Part shown: positions 27,499 through 37,275 of the stretch, piece after piece
Layout: each line of letters starts with the position of its first letter
Position numbering within the stretch: the first letter of the stretch is position 1
From: Saccharicrinis sp963665705
GTDB taxonomy: Bacteria; Bacteroidota; Bacteroidia; Bacteroidales; Marinilabiliaceae
Assembly (NCBI GenBank): GCA_963665705.1
Contig: OY762448.1
Coordinates: 1,736,001-1,800,000, forward strand
DNA: 64,000 bases
Reading direction: 5' to 3'
Translations under genes and position numbers: made by a program
The notes under the pieces: generated by a model
Told to the model about the DNA's origin: nothing
The model's database searches: none
Seen by the model: only the letters and a program-made list of their open reading frames with translations

Positions 27499-30318
27499 AT
27501 GGAAGAGTTTTCATTTGTTGGGAATAGTGAAATTGGAACTATAGAACAACTCTATCAAAATTATCTTGAAGATCCTGACTCGGTTGATCAATCTTATCAA
27601 TTGTTTTTTAAAGGATTTGATTTTGCTCGTAAAAATTATGATTCATCGGTTAGTTCCGGCGTTGTTAAAGAATTTAATGTAGCCAATTTGATTCATGGTT
27701 ACCGTCAAAGAGGACATTTGTTTACAAAAACAAATCCTGTTCGTCAACGCCGTCAGTATTTTCCTACGCTGGATGTTGAAACCTTTGGATTAGAAAAAGC
27801 TGATTTGGAGACTGAGTTTGAAGCGGGATCTAAATTAGGTCTTGGAAAAGCTAAATTAAAGGATATTATTTCCCATTTGCAGCAAACCTATTGTGAGTCT
27901 ATTGGTGTTGAGTATTTATATATTCGTCATCCTGAAGTGATTCAATGGTTAAAGCAAAAAATGGAATCAGTAAAAAATACACCAGACTTTTCTGTAGAAA
28001 AGAAAAAGTGTATTTACGACCAGCTTAAAGCATCTGCAGGATTTGAAAATTTCATACATAAAAAATTTGTTGGACAAAAAAGATTTTCAATTGAAGGTTC
28101 TGAGGTTATTATTCCCGGATTACAGGCTTTGATAAATAAAGGTGCTGAGTTAGGTGTAGAGGAAGTCATGATTGGGATGGCTCATCGTGGTAGATTAAAT
28201 GTATTGGCTAATATTTTAGAAAAACCATATAAAAACATCTTTAAAGAGTTTGTAGGAGATGAATATGCGGAAGGAATTTCTTTAGGAGATGTAAAATACC
28301 ATTTAGGCTATCAAAACGATGTTGAAACCCGGGATGGATATAAGGTTAGAGTAAATTTGGCTCCCAATCCTTCACATCTCGAAACTGTAGGCCCAATTAT
28401 TGAAGGTATCACCAGATCAAAAATAAATAATAAATATAATGATGATTACAATAAAGCCATACCTGTAATAATTCACGGAGATGCAGCAATTGCAGCACAG
28501 GGGGTTGTTTATGAGGTAATTCAGATGAGCCATTTGAAAGGTTATAAAACCGGCGGTACCATACATATTGTAATTAATAATCAGGTAGGATTTACTACTA
28601 ATTATTTAGATGCCCGTTCAAGTACTTACTGTACAGATGTGGGTAAGGTAACCCGAAGCCCTGTTTTTCATGTTAATGGTGATGATGCTGAGGCCATGGT
28701 TTATGCGTTAGAATTGGCAGTAGAATTTCGTCAGAAATTTAATTCTGATGTATTTATTGATGTTCTTTCGTATAGAAAATATGGTCATAATGAAGGTGAT
28801 GAACCTCGTTTTACTCAGCCAACATTATATAAAGCGATATCAAAACATCCGAATCCAAGAGATATCTATGGCGAAAAATTAATTGAGCAAAGTATTCATA
28901 CAAAAGCTGAATTAAGTGATTTGCAGACTAGATTTAATCAATATTTAGAAAAGCAATTAGAAGATTCAACTAAGATTGATAAGGTTGTTATACAGCGTTT
29001 TTTAAAGGATGACTGGGAAGACTTTAGATATCCTGAAAAAGGTGATTTTGTAACACCCACAAAAACAGGAGTTGATAAAGAAACAATATTATCGCTTAGT
29101 GAAAAATTAACTGATCTGCCAGAGGATTTGCCATTTTTTAAAAAAGCAGTAAAAATACTGGATGATCGTAAAAAAATGGTTGCAGAAGATCGGTTAGACT
29201 GGGCCATGGGTGAACTTTTGGCTTATGCCACTTTGGTTACAGAGGGTAGTCCGGTGCGATTAAGCGGACAAGATAGTGTAAGAGGTACCTTTGCACATCG
29301 ACATGCAGGTTTGGTAATTCAGGATTCAGAAGAATTATATTTTCCACTTAAAAATTTATCCAAAGATCAGGCTCCGTTTCATGTGTTTAATTCATTATTA
29401 TCAGAGTATGGTGTAATGGGATATGAGTATGGCTATGCTTTAGCTACTCCTAAAGGATTAACAATTTGGGAAGCTCAGTTTGGCGATTTTTATAATGTAG
29501 CTCAGGTAATTATTGACCAGTATATTAGTTCTGCTGAAGAAAAATGGGGATTAATGAATGGATTGGTTCTTTTTCTTCCGCATGGATTTGAAGGGCAGGG
29601 TCCGGAACATTCCAGTGCACGTATTGAGCGCTTTCTTTCATTAGCTGCAAATAATAATATGCAGGTAGTAAACTGTACTACACCTGCCAATTTCTTTCAC
29701 TTGTTACGTCGTCAGGTTAAGCGCGATATTCGAATTCCACTAGTGACGTTTACACCAAAGAGTTTATTACGTCATCCTAAATGTACTTCTAAAGTAGAAG
29801 ACCTGGTTAATGGTGGATTTGAGGAAGTAATAGATGATGCAAATGTAGATGTGGATAAGGTAAAAAGAGTTGTCTTTTGTTCTGGTAAGGTATATTACGA
29901 TTTACTGGCCAGAAAAGAAGAACTGAATGCCCGGGATATTGCATTGATCAGGGTAGAGCAACTCCATCCATTCCCTAAAGATAAATTAGATGCTATTATT
30001 GCAAAATACAAGAATGCTATTTTACACCTGTGGGTACAAGAAGAACCTGAAAACATGGGAGCATGGAAGTATTTCAGAGCTATGTTTAAAGGTGTAAATC
30101 TAATTCCTGTGGCACGAATTGCTAGTGGAAGTCCTGCTACAGGATTAAATGGTTTGCATATGGTTGGACAGAAGGAGATTGTGGATAAAATATTTAAAGA
30201 ATGTACCTGCGAACTACATAATAAATATTGTGGTTTACAATGTGTTGAAGGCAAAGATCGTAAGGATATTTTGAAACAGCATAAATATTTTTCTGAGAAA
30301 TCCAGGTTTTCAATATAG
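27499..30318 (+). CDS. sucA: 2-oxoglutarate dehydrogenase E1 component
   Basis: A 939-residue thiamine-diphosphate enzyme of the TCA cycle that decarboxylates 2-oxoglutarate and passes the succinyl group to lipoyl-E2. The N-terminal FVGNSEIGTIEQLYQNYLEDP and the domains after it follow SucA; ThDP-binding residues lie in IHGDAAIAAQGVVYEV and VINNQVGFTT; the transketolase-like C-terminal half includes AHRHAG, LFLPHGFEGQGPEHSSAR and LWVQEEPENMGAWK. It is followed 134 bases later by sucB. No E3 gene (lpd) lies nearby. Confidence 0.97.
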   Translation: MEEFSFVGNSEIGTIEQLYQNYLEDPDSVDQSYQLFFKGFDFARKNYDSSVSSGVVKEFNVANLIHGYRQRGHLFTKTNPVRQRRQYFPTLDVETFGLEKADLETEFEAGSKLGLGKAKLKDIISHLQQTYCESIGVEYLYIRHPEVIQWLKQKMESVKNTPDFSVEKKKCIYDQLKASAGFENFIHKKFVGQKRFSIEGSEVIIPGLQALINKGAELGVEEVMIGMAHRGRLNVLANILEKPYKNIFKEFVGDEYAEGISLGDVKYHLGYQNDVETRDGYKVRVNLAPNPSHLETVGPIIEGITRSKINNKYNDDYNKAIPVIIHGDAAIAAQGVVYEVIQMSHLKGYKTGGTIHIVINNQVGFTTNYLDARSSTYCTDVGKVTRSPVFHVNGDDAEAMVYALELAVEFRQKFNSDVFIDVLSYRKYGHNEGDEPRFTQPTLYKAISKHPNPRDIYGEKLIEQSIHTKAELSDLQTRFNQYLEKQLEDSTKIDKVVIQRFLKDDWEDFRYPEKGDFVTPTKTGVDKETILSLSEKLTDLPEDLPFFKKAVKILDDRKKMVAEDRLDWAMGELLAYATLVTEGSPVRLSGQDSVRGTFAHRHAGLVIQDSEELYFPLKNLSKDQAPFHVFNSLLSEYGVMGYEYGYALATPKGLTIWEAQFGDFYNVAQVIIDQYISSAEEKWGLMNGLVLFLPHGFEGQGPEHSSARIERFLSLAANNNMQVVNCTTPANFFHLLRRQVKRDIRIPLVTFTPKSLLRHPKCTSKVEDLVNGGFEEVIDDANVDVDKVKRVVFCSGKVYYDLLARKEELNARDIALIRVEQLHPFPKDKLDAIIAKYKNAILHLWVQEEPENMGAWKYFRAMFKGVNLIPVARIASGSPATGLNGLHMVGQKEIVDKIFKECTCELHNKYCGLQCVEGKDRKDILKQHKYFSEKSRFSI

Positions 30319-30452
30319 AAGTATGTTGTTTATAGCAGACAAGTTCTCTGTTCTCAGGATAAAATAGGCAGTGTGAATTTTACTGTATATGAAGAGAGAA
30401 GTTCAAAGAACTGTTAATAATTGAATGTAACGAAAGATTAAATAAACGAGTC

Positions 30453-31718
30453 ATGATAATTGAAATAAAAGTTCCATCACCAGGAGAATCAATTACAGAA
30501 GTTGAAATAGCCAGCTGGCTGGTTAACGATGGTGATATTGTAACTCAAGATCAGGAATTGGCTGAAATAGAATCGGATAAGGCCACATTAACAATAAATG
30601 CTGATAAAGCAGGGAAAATTAAAATTGCCTTAGAAGCAGGAGAAACTGTGGCAGTTGGTGAAATTGCTTGTACAATAGATACTTCTGTTGCCCCGGAAGA
30701 AGGTGCTGCCGTTGAATCAAAAAAAGAAAGTGCAACCGCTGCACCAACAGAGGAAACTAAACCTGAAACAAAGGCTCCAAAAGAAAAGAAAGAAGTTTCA
30801 GAAGAATTATCAAAAGTGAAGATATCTCCTGTGGCTCAAAATATCATGGAAGAGGAAGGTTGGACTGTTGAAGATGTGATAAATGGCCTTCATAGAATCT
30901 CGAAAAAAGAAATTTCTGCCATAAAAGAGCAGGGTAATGTATCTGAAGATTCTAAAAATATTAGTGGAATCTCCGATTCACCTAAGGAACGAGAGTTAGC
31001 AAGACAGAAAATGAGTTCCTTGCGTAAAAAATTGAGTGCTCGTTTGGTGGCTGTTAAAAATGAAACTGCAATGTTAACCACATTTAATGAGGTTGATATG
31101 AGTGAGATCATGGCCATGAGAAAGAAATATCAAAACATATTTGTTGAAAAACATGGTGTGAAATTAGGCTTTATGTCATTCTTTATCAAAGCATCAGCTC
31201 TGGCCATGAAAAAACATCCAATGGTGAACTCAATGATTGATGGTGAAGAAATTGTAACTCCAAATTACGTAGATGTTTCAGTGGCTGTTCAAACACCAAA
31301 AGGATTAATGGTACCTGTAATTCGAAATGCAGAATCATTAAGTTTAGCTCAAATTGAAGAAACTTTGAAACAACTTGCTGTTAAGGCTCGTGCAGGTAAA
31401 ATCAGTTTGGCTGAAATGACCGGAGGAACATTTACAGTTACCAATGGGGGTGTTTTTGGTTCTATGTTATCAACACCTTTAATTAACCCACCGCAATCAG
31501 CTATTTTAGGAATGCATAATATTGTGGAACGCCCAATGGCAGTTAAAGGTAAAGTGGAAATCAGACCTATAATGTATACAGCTCTGTCATATGACCATAG
31601 AATTATTGATGGAAAAGATTCTGTTGGATTTTTAGTAACTCTGAAGAAGATGCTTGAAAAGCCTGAGTTAATGCTTTCCGGAGGTGATGAGTTAGAGCGT
31701 TTGGTATTGGATCTTTAA
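30453..31718 (+). CDS. sucB: Dihydrolipoyllysine succinyltransferase (E2 of OGDH)
   Basis: A 421-residue core protein of the 2-oxoglutarate dehydrogenase complex. Domain order: lipoyl domain (1-75) with the lipoylated Lys43 in EIESDKATL; an Ala/Pro/Glu/Lys linker; the E3-binding domain around 125-160 (KISPVAQNIMEEEGW); and the catalytic acyltransferase domain with GGTFTVTNGGVFGSMLSTP and the active-site SYDHRIIDG. The domain layout and pairing with sucA settle it as SucB rather than the pyruvate enzyme. Confidence 0.96.
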   Translation: MIIEIKVPSPGESITEVEIASWLVNDGDIVTQDQELAEIESDKATLTINADKAGKIKIALEAGETVAVGEIACTIDTSVAPEEGAAVESKKESATAAPTEETKPETKAPKEKKEVSEELSKVKISPVAQNIMEEEGWTVEDVINGLHRISKKEISAIKEQGNVSEDSKNISGISDSPKERELARQKMSSLRKKLSARLVAVKNETAMLTTFNEVDMSEIMAMRKKYQNIFVEKHGVKLGFMSFFIKASALAMKKHPMVNSMIDGEEIVTPNYVDVSVAVQTPKGLMVPVIRNAESLSLAQIEETLKQLAVKARAGKISLAEMTGGTFTVTNGGVFGSMLSTPLINPPQSAILGMHNIVERPMAVKGKVEIRPIMYTALSYDHRIIDGKDSVGFLVTLKKMLEKPELMLSGGDELERLVLDL

Positions 31719-31724
31719 TTCAAA

Positions 31725-31802
31725 GTTTACAGTCTACAGTCTTCAGTTTACAGTAAATCATATATACTGTGTACTGAAGACTGCATACTGAGTACTGTAA
31801 AC
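31725..31802. repeat. Imperfect inverted repeat built from cagt/actg words
   Basis: Starts gtttacagtctacagtc and ends gtactgtaaac, so the two halves can pair into a long hairpin. It sits between convergent sucB and the DUF4293 gene and may end transcription. Related words occur at 24203-24297. Confidence 0.6.
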
Positions 31803-31814
31803 AAAGTACTCTTA

Positions 31815-32276
31815 CTATCTAATTCTATCCATTGATCTAACCAACGCTTCATCCTTACCAATAGCTCTTAAAGCTAAGAATGTTAAAATAGCTCCGGCAA
31901 TAGGGAATACCATTGTAACACTATAAGTTAAACTTTGAGCATTTAGTCCTTTAAAACCTACAGAACCAAAATAATAGATTAATCCGGTTGTTCCGATTAA
32001 AAGACCAATATTAGCTGCACATAATCTAATTTGAATCATTCTCTTTTTAAATAAGAAGATACTAACCAACGAGACTGCAGGTGTTAAGAATAATAGTATA
32101 CTTAATGCAATGGTGGGTATACTTTTAGTTGTTTCTGTTGCCTCAATAGCATTAATTCCTTTAAAGTTTAATACGTAAAGAGTATCTGCAATAAATTCAA
32201 TTTGATTAGTAAAAAACATAGATAGCCCAAATGCTAATGCTATCACTAAATAAATACTTTGAATTCTTTGTATCAT
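31815..32276 (-). CDS. DUF4293 family membrane protein
   Basis: A 153-residue protein with four predicted membrane helices: one at residues 5-25, one at about 50-75, one at 82-105 and one at 118-140. The opening MIQRIQSIYLVIALAFG and the C-terminal LRAIGKDEALVRSMDRIR are characteristic of DUF4293, a family limited to Bacteroidota with no known function. Stand-alone minus-strand gene; an AT-rich non-coding stretch lies upstream. Confidence 0.85.
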   Translation of the reverse strand: MIQRIQSIYLVIALAFGLSMFFTNQIEFIADTLYVLNFKGINAIEATETTKSIPTIALSILLFLTPAVSLVSIFLFKKRMIQIRLCAANIGLLIGTTGLIYYFGSVGFKGLNAQSLTYSVTMVFPIAGAILTFLALRAIGKDEALVRSMDRIR

Positions 32277-32397
32277 ATCTAATTTTTTGGCAAAAATAGA
32301 AAGAATATTTTTATAGCATTTATTTTTTCAAATTAATAACCTGAATTCTATCAATAATATTGAAACCAGATAACAAAAATTTCTTTTTTAATCATAT

Positions 32398-32654
32398 TAA
32401 CCCGAGTTCGATATAAAATTATTGGCTCAGACCGCTTATAAATAATGAATTTCAATGAATATTTGTGAAGTCATAGCGGGCTATGTCAAACAAATATGAA
32501 GCAGAAAATCGTTGTTTATATGTGGCTTTCTATTAAAATACTAATCTACTTCGTTAAATTCTTTTACCATAGCTTGCTATGCAAAAAGAATTTGCCTTGT
32601 ATATCAGTATTTTAATAAAATCTGAGCTCTTTAATTTTAATCGAACTCGGGTTA
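32398..32654 (+). repeat. Composite palindromic repeat, copy B (long form)
   Basis: 257 bp with perfect 15-bp inverted ends taacccgagttcgat / atcgaactcgggtta. It is the inverse of copy A at 13735 plus about 81 extra bases. Two hairpin modules are present: atatttgt...acaaatat around catagc/gctatg, and tattaaaatact...agtattttaata around aaattctttt/aaaaagaattt and catagc/gctatg. The second module is the part missing from copy A. Confidence 0.85.
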
Positions 32655-32656
32655 TT

Positions 32657-33471
32657 AGAGCTGTCCTAAATATTTTAGATTACAGGAGCTTTGCCAACCT
32701 CCTTTTTTTTATTCTGCTCATTCTATTTTTTAATGCCTTCATGATTAAGCAACGCCAAATTGTCATGATCTCACAAAGGAAGAAAAACCTTATGCTATGA
32801 TTATTACACTGCTCAGCATAATTCCAAAACTATTGATTACCCTTCAATTATCGCAATAGTTTAATTATCATCTCATTGATAAGCTGTAATTATTGCAATT
32901 TGTTTGCTCACCTATGGTATCACTAGGATATGACTATGTACTTACTATGGTTTATTTATGGATATTTTATGGTCTTTCTTCGCTTCCTTAGAAGCAAAGA
33001 ACAAGCAAAGAATGTGCATAGACAACACAACCACAACACAACCTCAATACAAAGAAATAGCAATAACCATGCATAGGATTAGCAATGACTATGCATAGAA
33101 ATAGCATAGCCTATGCAAAGGAATGCAAAGCCATAGCAAAGAAAAGTCATAAAAACCCCAAAAAACATCCAAACGTGGAATATTTTTGGTCAAAAACACG
33201 ATTTTGCGGAATATTTTCGTCGTTTTTTGCGATTTTGCGGAATATCGGCTCTTTTTTTAACAATTGGAGTACAAAATAGATTTTACTAAACAAGGAGAAA
33301 TGTATCATGGTGATAAAGGTAGAACGGTTGCAGGGTAGAAAGGTAAAAGTATTGTATATCTGGGTTTAGTGAAAAAATGCTTGATTTTAAAAAAAAAAGA
33401 TAAAAAGCTGTTCCCAAGCGTGATTTTTCTATCCAGACTAACTAATTTAAAAAAATGTTTAGAACAGCTCT
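32657..33471. mobile_element. Putative degenerate element with inverted ends
   Basis: Left end agagctgtcctaaatatttt and the reverse complement of the right end, agagctgttctaaacatttt, agree at 18 of 20 positions. The 815 bp between hold no credible transposase, so this would be a degenerate or non-autonomous element. No target duplication was seen. The left end starts 2 bases after repeat copy B, hinting that one inserted beside the other. Confidence 0.4.
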
Positions 33472-33543
33472 GTAATCATATTATTCCTTAGGTTGTGAAC
33501 CTTCATAAACTGAACTACGTCCATTCATTAAAGTTTTGCACAT

Positions 33544-33591
33544 GTATTTTAATAATATCTGAGCTTTTTAGTTTTAATTGAACTAGGGTTA
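33544..33591 (+). repeat. Half-copy of the composite repeat (copy C)
   Basis: The 48 bases match the right end of copy B (gtattttaat...atctgagct...aattgaactagggtta) with several changes; the left part is not recognisable. A decayed solo end. Confidence 0.6.
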
Positions 33592-33833
33592 AATATCATC
33601 AAGAGTGAAGTTATGTGTGCCATTCCATACCTATCTAAAGTTCCCATCGTTAATATAATAGCGATTGTGTTTATCTAAATCTTTATCATTAAATATTGAA
33701 AGCATTGTGCAGAGTTACGTTTAGTATAAGCACAAAGACAAATATATTTTGATAAAGAAAAAAGGTGCCCCAGTCGTATTTTATGAAAAAAATAATACCT
33801 TTCGTTTGTAAAATTAAACACAGTTTTTAGATC

Positions 33834-34709
33834 ATGGCAAGAAGAATTGAAGAGTCAGAATTAATTATAAATAGTGATGGAAGTGTTTTTCATTTACATC
33901 TTAAACCAGGCGAATTAGCTGAAAATATAATTTTAGTAGGAGATCCGGGTAGAGTTAAAGTTGTTGCTTCTTATTTTGATAAAATTGAATTAGAAAGAAG
34001 TAATCGCGAGTTTGTTAGTGTTACTGGTATTTATAAAGGTAAACGATTTTCTGTTGTAGCTACAGGTATAGGTACCGACAATATTGATATTGTTATGAAT
34101 GAACTGGATGCTTTGGTTAATGTTGATTTCAATACAAGGCAGGTTAAAGAGGAGTTAACTACGTTAAATTTAGTACGTATAGGAACTTCTGGCTCTTTAC
34201 AAAAAGACCTACCTGTAGATTCAAGTTTGTTAAGTATAAAGGCTATTGGGTTTGATGGTTTGTTAAATTTTTATGCCAATAGAGATAAGATATCAGATAT
34301 TGATTTTGAAAATGATTTTAAAAAATATGTGCATTGGAATAATAAGTTAACATCACCATACGTTGTAGATGCTTCAGAATACTTATTGGAAAAATTATCG
34401 AAGAATAATTTTAATACAGGTGTTACAATTTCTGCACCTGGTTTTTATGGTCCTCAAGGAAGAGTGATAAGATTAGGTTTGGTAGATGCTGATATCAATG
34501 AAAAAATCAGTAATTTTATACATGATAATTATAGAGTTACAAATTATGAGATGGAATGTTCTGCAATTTATGGTTTATCCAAATTATTAGGCCATAGAGC
34601 AGCTACAGTTTGTGCCATAATAGCAAATCGAAAAGCAGGTGAATATAGTAAGGATTATAAACCTGTAATTAAGGAATTGATTAAAAAAGTTTTGGATAGC
34701 CTTATATAA
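33834..34709 (+). CDS. Nucleoside phosphorylase (PNP/UDP family)
   Basis: A 291-residue enzyme of the PNP_UDP_1 family, which splits nucleosides with phosphate into base and ribose-1-phosphate. Seen are ENIILVGDPGRVKVVASYFDKIE (phosphate-binding GDPGR), GIGTDNIDIVMNEL, VRIGTSGSL and the ribose-binding NYEMECSAIYGL. Overall layout is closest to uridine phosphorylase-like members, but the residues at the base site do not settle purine or pyrimidine. The next gene starts 43 bases later on the same strand, probably in one operon. Confidence 0.88.
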   Translation: MARRIEESELIINSDGSVFHLHLKPGELAENIILVGDPGRVKVVASYFDKIELERSNREFVSVTGIYKGKRFSVVATGIGTDNIDIVMNELDALVNVDFNTRQVKEELTTLNLVRIGTSGSLQKDLPVDSSLLSIKAIGFDGLLNFYANRDKISDIDFENDFKKYVHWNNKLTSPYVVDASEYLLEKLSKNNFNTGVTISAPGFYGPQGRVIRLGLVDADINEKISNFIHDNYRVTNYEMECSAIYGLSKLLGHRAATVCAIIANRKAGEYSKDYKPVIKELIKKVLDSLI

Positions 34710-34752
34710 TAGATTGCTGAGTATATTGAGTGAGGAAAATTGAAATTTAGTT

Positions 34753-35604
34753 ATGGACAAAGATAAAGTACATGCACTAATTACATTGTTAGATGATCCT
34801 AGTGAAGTAGTTTTCAATTCGGTAGAAGAGGAGTTGTTGAAAGAGGAGTTGGATGTTATTGATGAATTGGAAAAGGCATGGGAGGGATCTGTTGATGATG
34901 TATTTCAGAGGCGTGTTGAAAATATCATTCACACTTTACAAGTAAAAGATGTGAAGAGCCAACTACGAAAGTGGATGAAAGAGGGGTGTGAAGAGTTATT
35001 GATTGGTGCTTTTCTTGTGGCTAAATACCAATATCCTGAATTAAGTTATGATGATCTGAATCAAAAAATAGATCGTTTTAGAAGAGATGTTTGGTTGGAG
35101 TTAAATGATCATCTTACTTCTATTGAAAAAGTGAGAATTATCAATCATATACTTTTTGATGTTCATAAATTCATTAGAAATAACTCTAACTTTTTTTCTC
35201 CTCAAAATTCATATATTAATGATGTTGTAGATTCAAAAAAAGGAAATCCCATTTCCTTATCTATCTTATATTCTGTTATTTCTCAACGTTTAGGATTGCC
35301 TATTTTTGGAGTAAATCTTCCTAAGAATTTTGTATTGTGTTATTTAGATGAAAATGCACTTAAAGAAGATGATGATATATTATTTTATATCAATCCGATA
35401 AATAAAGGTGCTATTTTAGGAAGAAGAGAAATTGAATATTTTTTAAAGCAGCAAAAACTTACTCCTAAATCAGAGTATTTTATGCCTTGTTCTAATAAAG
35501 ATATTATAAAACGGGTGTTGATTAATTTAATTTACTCGTATGATAGCCAGGGAAATGAGCTTAAGAAAAGTGAACTTCAGGATTTAATAAAGATATTTGA
35601 ATAG
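34753..35604 (+). CDS. SirB1-type transglutaminase-like protein
   Basis: A 283-residue soluble protein with an N-terminal helical part and a transglutaminase-like core (SirB1/Transglut_core2). The conserved stretch is SKKGNPISLSILYSVISQRLGLPIFGVNLPKNFVLCY around residues 163-200, in which the usual catalytic Cys position appears as Ser/Leu, so enzymatic activity is doubtful. Its role is unknown; relatives often have tetratricopeptide tails, which this one lacks. Closed by a strong terminator. Confidence 0.8.
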   Translation: MDKDKVHALITLLDDPSEVVFNSVEEELLKEELDVIDELEKAWEGSVDDVFQRRVENIIHTLQVKDVKSQLRKWMKEGCEELLIGAFLVAKYQYPELSYDDLNQKIDRFRRDVWLELNDHLTSIEKVRIINHILFDVHKFIRNNSNFFSPQNSYINDVVDSKKGNPISLSILYSVISQRLGLPIFGVNLPKNFVLCYLDENALKEDDDILFYINPINKGAILGRREIEYFLKQQKLTPKSEYFMPCSNKDIIKRVLINLIYSYDSQGNELKKSELQDLIKIFE

Positions 35605-35626
35605 TATAAAATTTTATAAAAAAGTG

Positions 35627-35654
35627 AAACAGGCTTATTTTGGCCTGTTTTTTA
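35627..35654 (+). terminator. Terminator after transglutaminase-like gene
   Basis: 8-bp stem aaacaggc / gcctgttt followed by a T-rich run, 23 bases past the stop. Confidence 0.85.
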
Positions 35655-35750
35655 TTCAATAGATAGTAAAATAATCAACATCTAATGTTAGTATTTCAAT
35701 ATTAGAAATGCTTAGATGTTTGTTTACCCAATTGTAATAAAATATAACAT

Positions 35751-37214
35751 ATGAATCCGTTAAAGAAATTAATCCCATCAGATGTTTGGGCGTTTTTTGA
35801 AGAGATATGTAAAGTGCCCCGACCGTCAAAAAAGGAAGAGCATATTATCCAATATTTAATTGATTTTGCCGAAGAACGTAATTTAGAATATAAACAAGAT
35901 GAGATAGGTAATATTTTAATTAAAAAACCAGCAGCCGAAGGTTGTGAAGAGGCTCCATCTGTAGTTTTACAGAGTCATATGGATATGGTTTGTGAAAAAC
36001 ACTCTCATGTTAAACATGACTTTGAAAAGGATGCTATAGTTCCGGTTATTGAAGATGGCTGGGTTAAGGCTAAGGGCACTACTTTAGGTGCTGATGATGG
36101 TATTGGTATTGCTGCTCAATTAGCTGTTTTAGCTTCTGCAGAATTGAAACACGGACCAATAGAGTGTTTGTTTACTACAGATGAAGAAACCGGATTAACA
36201 GGTGCTTTTAATTTAAAAGATGGATTTTTTGATAGTAAAATCCTATTAAACCTGGACTCTGAGGATGAAGGTGAGCTGTTTATTGGTTGTGCAGGAGGAT
36301 TAGACACTGTGGCTACTTTTGATATTGATAAAGAAGAAATTCCTGAAAAGTACTTTGCAATAAAATTACAAGTGTCTGGTTTTAAAGGTGGTCACTCTGG
36401 TGATGATATTGATAAGGGATTAGGAAATGCCGTTAAAATATTAAACCGATTTTTGTGGCAGGCAACGCGTGATTATAGTTTACGAGTACATACTTTTACA
36501 GGTGGAAATTTAAGAAATGCCATTGCCAGAGAGGCTTCTGCCATTGCAATGGTACCATCTGCACAAAAGGAACCAATTAGGGTTGCTTTTAATATTTTTT
36601 ATGATGAAGTATGTTCAGAACTTGAAGTTACAGAGCCTGGCATTAAAATGCACCTGGAATCGTGTGATGCACCTGAATTTGTTTGGAAAAAAAGTTTCCA
36701 GCATCAGTTTTTAAATGCCATATACGCTTGTCCTCATGGTGTAATGGCAATGAGTAGCAAGATTGAAGGTTTAGTGGAGACATCAACGAATTTAGCTTCT
36801 ATAAAACAAGAGGATGACCAGATTATTGTTTCAACCAGTCAGCGTAGTTCTGTGGAAACGGCAAAGGAAAATATAGCAGCAATGGTGCGCAGTGCATTTG
36901 AATTAGCTGGAGCAAAGGTTAAACAAGGAGAGGGATATCCGGGATGGGAACCAAATACTGATTCTGAAATATTAAGAATAACAAGAGATTCGTATGAGGA
37001 ATTATTTGGTAAGAAACCAATTGTAAGAGCTATACATGCAGGATTGGAATGTGGATTGTTTCTTGAAAAATATCCTGGATTAGATATGATATCTTTTGGA
37101 CCAACTATTAAAGGAGCACATTCTCCGGATGAAAGATTAGAAATAGAAACCGTTCAAAAATTCTGGGATCATCTATTGGATGTATTGAGCAAAATAGTTC
37201 AGGAAGCGGAATAA
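35751..37214 (+). CDS. pepD: Aminoacyl-histidine dipeptidase (PepD, M20C)
   Basis: A 487-residue di-zinc aminopeptidase of family M20C that cleaves Xaa-His and other dipeptides. Metal- and catalysis-linked motifs are LQSHMDMVCEK (His and the following Asp), GADDGIGIA (bridging Asp), TTDEETGLTGA (catalytic Glu pair), LLNLDSEDEG, and the C-terminal SFGPTIKGAHSPDERL with the last His ligand. The lid domain between about 210 and 390 has GGHSGDDI. No signal peptide, so it acts in the cytosol. Its own terminator follows. Confidence 0.95.
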   Translation: MNPLKKLIPSDVWAFFEEICKVPRPSKKEEHIIQYLIDFAEERNLEYKQDEIGNILIKKPAAEGCEEAPSVVLQSHMDMVCEKHSHVKHDFEKDAIVPVIEDGWVKAKGTTLGADDGIGIAAQLAVLASAELKHGPIECLFTTDEETGLTGAFNLKDGFFDSKILLNLDSEDEGELFIGCAGGLDTVATFDIDKEEIPEKYFAIKLQVSGFKGGHSGDDIDKGLGNAVKILNRFLWQATRDYSLRVHTFTGGNLRNAIAREASAIAMVPSAQKEPIRVAFNIFYDEVCSELEVTEPGIKMHLESCDAPEFVWKKSFQHQFLNAIYACPHGVMAMSSKIEGLVETSTNLASIKQEDDQIIVSTSQRSSVETAKENIAAMVRSAFELAGAKVKQGEGYPGWEPNTDSEILRITRDSYEELFGKKPIVRAIHAGLECGLFLEKYPGLDMISFGPTIKGAHSPDERLEIETVQKFWDHLLDVLSKIVQEAE

Positions 37215-37236
37215 AGTGTAATAACAGTATAATTAT

Positions 37237-37275
37237 AAATCCCGGGGATTCTAAAGTATTCCCCGGGATTTTTGT
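37237..37275 (+). terminator. Terminator after pepD
   Basis: Stem aaatcccgggga / tccccgggattt with an 11-nt loop, then tttgtttt. Confidence 0.9.

Larger units (their letters stand above)
32277..33833. other. Repeat-bearing non-coding stretch (1.5 kb)
   Basis: No supported gene. It contains repeat copy B (32398-32654), an 815-bp segment bounded by imperfect 20-bp inverted ends (32657-33471), a half-copy of the repeat (33544-33591) and the promoter area of the phosphorylase gene. Within 32990-33130 there are many short words such as catagca and atgcatag; gattttgcggaatat occurs twice near 33200-33245. Confidence 0.7.

Noticed and set aside
32683..32710. Terminator-like aggag / ctcct with T-run
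   Set aside because: The stem is only 5 bp and no gene ends just before it.
32579..32800. 73-residue plus-strand frame
   Set aside because: Runs across the end of repeat copy B and the left end of the next element; it is a by-product of repeats.
33085..33279. 64-residue frame in the 815-bp non-coding segment
   Set aside because: Codes for a low-complexity Lys/Ser/Phe-rich peptide built from the short repeats, with no recognisable motif.
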